Part shown: positions 5,507 to 6,232 of the stretch, in pieces
How the letters are laid out: each line of letters opens with the position of its first letter
Position numbering within the stretch: position 1 is the first letter of the stretch
Origin: Oscillatoria sp. Prado101
GTDB lineage: Bacteria > Cyanobacteriota > Cyanobacteriia > Cyanobacteriales > Oscillatoriaceae
DNA: 6,232 bases
Assembly (NCBI GenBank): GCA_025454445.1
Contig: JALOOK010000292.1
Coordinates: 1 to 6,232 of the forward strand
Direction: 5' to 3'
Position numbers and translations under genes: made by a program
The notes under the pieces: model-generated
Told to the model about the DNA's origin: nothing
Database searches by the model: none
What the model saw: the letters and a program-made list of their open reading frames with translations, nothing else

Positions 5507-6091
5507 ATGGTAGAACACTCTCTGACAGATTTAGGTAATGAAATTTTTGTGGTCGAGCGACTGCTCAATCCCTCCCTGTGTGACCATATAATCCAGATTG
5601 CCGAGTGCGCCCAGTTTGCTCAAGCCGGAATGGCCCTGGAAATCTCAGACCCAAAGCTTCGCAATAATGATCAGCTGCGTCTAGAGGGGAGTTCCCTTCT
5701 CGACTCCACCAATGAGCTATTGCTTGGCACGGTTGCCATCATTCAAAACCTGCTTTACCAGCACTACGGCATCCTATTTCCCCACGTTGAAACTTGCTCC
5801 ATCCTCCGCTATCAAAAAGGACAGTTCTACAAGCGCCATATTGATAACTTACTGCTTTCCAGCCGGCTGGAAGAAGCCGCCAAGGGTATCCCAATCAGGG
5901 ATATCAGTGTTGTTGGCTACCTGACCGATAATTTTGAAGGGGGAGAGACTTTCTTTGACCGGCAAAATTTGAAAGTAAAGCCCCAAAGGGGAAGTGTCTT
6001 GGTATTTCCGTCTTACTACACACACCCTCATCAATCCCTGCCGGTAAGCGAAGGAAAAAAATATTGCTTTACCACCTGGCTATTTCATTAG
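5507..6091 (+). CDS. 2-oxoglutarate/Fe(II) dioxygenase, prolyl-4-hydroxylase-like
   Basis: The 194-residue protein has the double-stranded beta-helix signatures of the P4H/PKHD group. RYQKGQFYKRHID (from residue 101) gives the first iron ligands H111 and D113. GYLTDNFEGGETFF (about 136-150) and the strand VKPQRGSVLVFPS follow. HQSLPV gives the distal ligand H175, and SEGKKY gives K185 ten residues later, the spacing and residue type that bind the 2-oxoglutarate carboxylate in collagen-type prolyl hydroxylases. H173 is a less likely ligand. These enzymes hydroxylate a substrate using O2 and 2-oxoglutarate, releasing CO2 and succinate; the substrate here, peptide or small molecule, is unknown. 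The length suits a single catalytic domain, with no signal peptide. I chose ATG 5507 because the family N-terminus (NEIFVVERLLNPSLCDHII) starts just after it; an upstream TTG (5420) would add 29 unlikely residues. No partner gene is visible. Confidence 0.93.
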   Translation: MVEHSLTDLGNEIFVVERLLNPSLCDHIIQIAECAQFAQAGMALEISDPKLRNNDQLRLEGSSLLDSTNELLLGTVAIIQNLLYQHYGILFPHVETCSILRYQKGQFYKRHIDNLLLSSRLEEAAKGIPIRDISVVGYLTDNFEGGETFFDRQNLKVKPQRGSVLVFPSYYTHPHQSLPVSEGKKYCFTTWLFH

Positions 6092-6110
6092 CGAAACCCA
6101 CCAGCCTTTC

Positions 6111-6232
6111 GTTCGTAGTTGGGCTTCAGCCCAAAAAGTTCGTAGTTGGGCATTAGCCCAAAAGTTCGTAGTTGGGCATTAGCCCAAAAGTTCGTAGTTG
6201 GGCATTAGCCCAAAAGTTCGTAGTTGGGCATT
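6111..6232. repeat. Tandem array of 26-bp hairpin units, running off the edge
   Basis: Four full units (6111-6137, 6138-6163, 6164-6189, 6190-6215) and the first 17 bases of a fifth (6216-6232) follow each other with no spacer. Each begins GTTCGTAGTTGGGC and ends GCCCAAAA. TTGGGC and GCCCAA form a 6-bp stem around a 4-base loop, TTCA in unit 1 and ATTA in units 2-4. Unit 1 also has one extra A. Units 2 to 4 are identical, which points to recent expansion or repair between copies. The array begins 20 bases after the oxygenase stop. GTTCGTAGTTGGGC words are, to my knowledge, common between genes in filamentous cyanobacteria. Confidence 0.9.

Noticed and set aside
6111..6232. CRISPR array
   Set aside because: The units are contiguous with no unique spacers, each unit contains its own hairpin, and no cas gene is visible.

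Overview
The window looks like chromosomal DNA from a filamentous cyanobacterium of the Microcoleus/Oscillatoria/Phormidium type. The reasons are a giant pentapeptide-repeat protein, a secreted proline-rich TPR protein, a membrane-anchored Ig-like/propeller protein, and above all the intergenic DNA: heptamer (CCCCTAA) runs, AGAAACCGGG/CCCGGTTTCT hairpins, GTTCCCAGGC/GCCTGGGAAC hairpins and tandem GTTCGTAGTTGGGC units. These are repeat styles I associate with such genomes. The genus is an inference, not proven here.

Layout, left to right. Positions 1-59 probably hold the last codons of a rightward gene, perhaps a sensor histidine kinase. It converges on a leftward 578-residue pentapeptide-repeat gene (161-1897). 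Their 101-bp gap holds a G-rich tract, a perfect 15-bp hairpin and a CCCCTAA heptamer run that supplies the pentapeptide gene's stop codon. Positions 1898-2326 are a 429-bp divergent spacer with one doubtful small ORF, two hairpins and a good extended -10 promoter for the next gene. Positions 2327-3427 (+) encode an exported protein with a signal peptide, a proline-rich linker made of 63-bp tandem repeats, and six TPRs. It converges on a leftward gene (3722-5236). The 294-bp gap holds two repeat hairpins, a near-consensus sigma-70 promoter with no gene to drive, and a second copy of the hairpin family seen at 109-141. The leftward gene encodes a membrane-anchored protein with an SbsA-type Ig-like domain and a TolB/WD40-like propeller. 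A divergent spacer follows, then a 194-residue 2-oxoglutarate/Fe(II) dioxygenase (5507-6091, +). The window ends in a tandem array of hairpin-forming units of about 26 bp that runs off the right edge.

The genes alternate in orientation and none are packed as an operon, so no shared pathway can be claimed. The TPR protein and the Ig-like/propeller protein are both predicted to act in or beyond the inner membrane. The pentapeptide protein and the oxygenase have no export signal. I found no clear new multi-gene system. The points most worth checking are the orphan promoter at 3574-3602, the matched hairpins placed just past two leftward stop codons, and the 58 uninterrupted pentapeptides.
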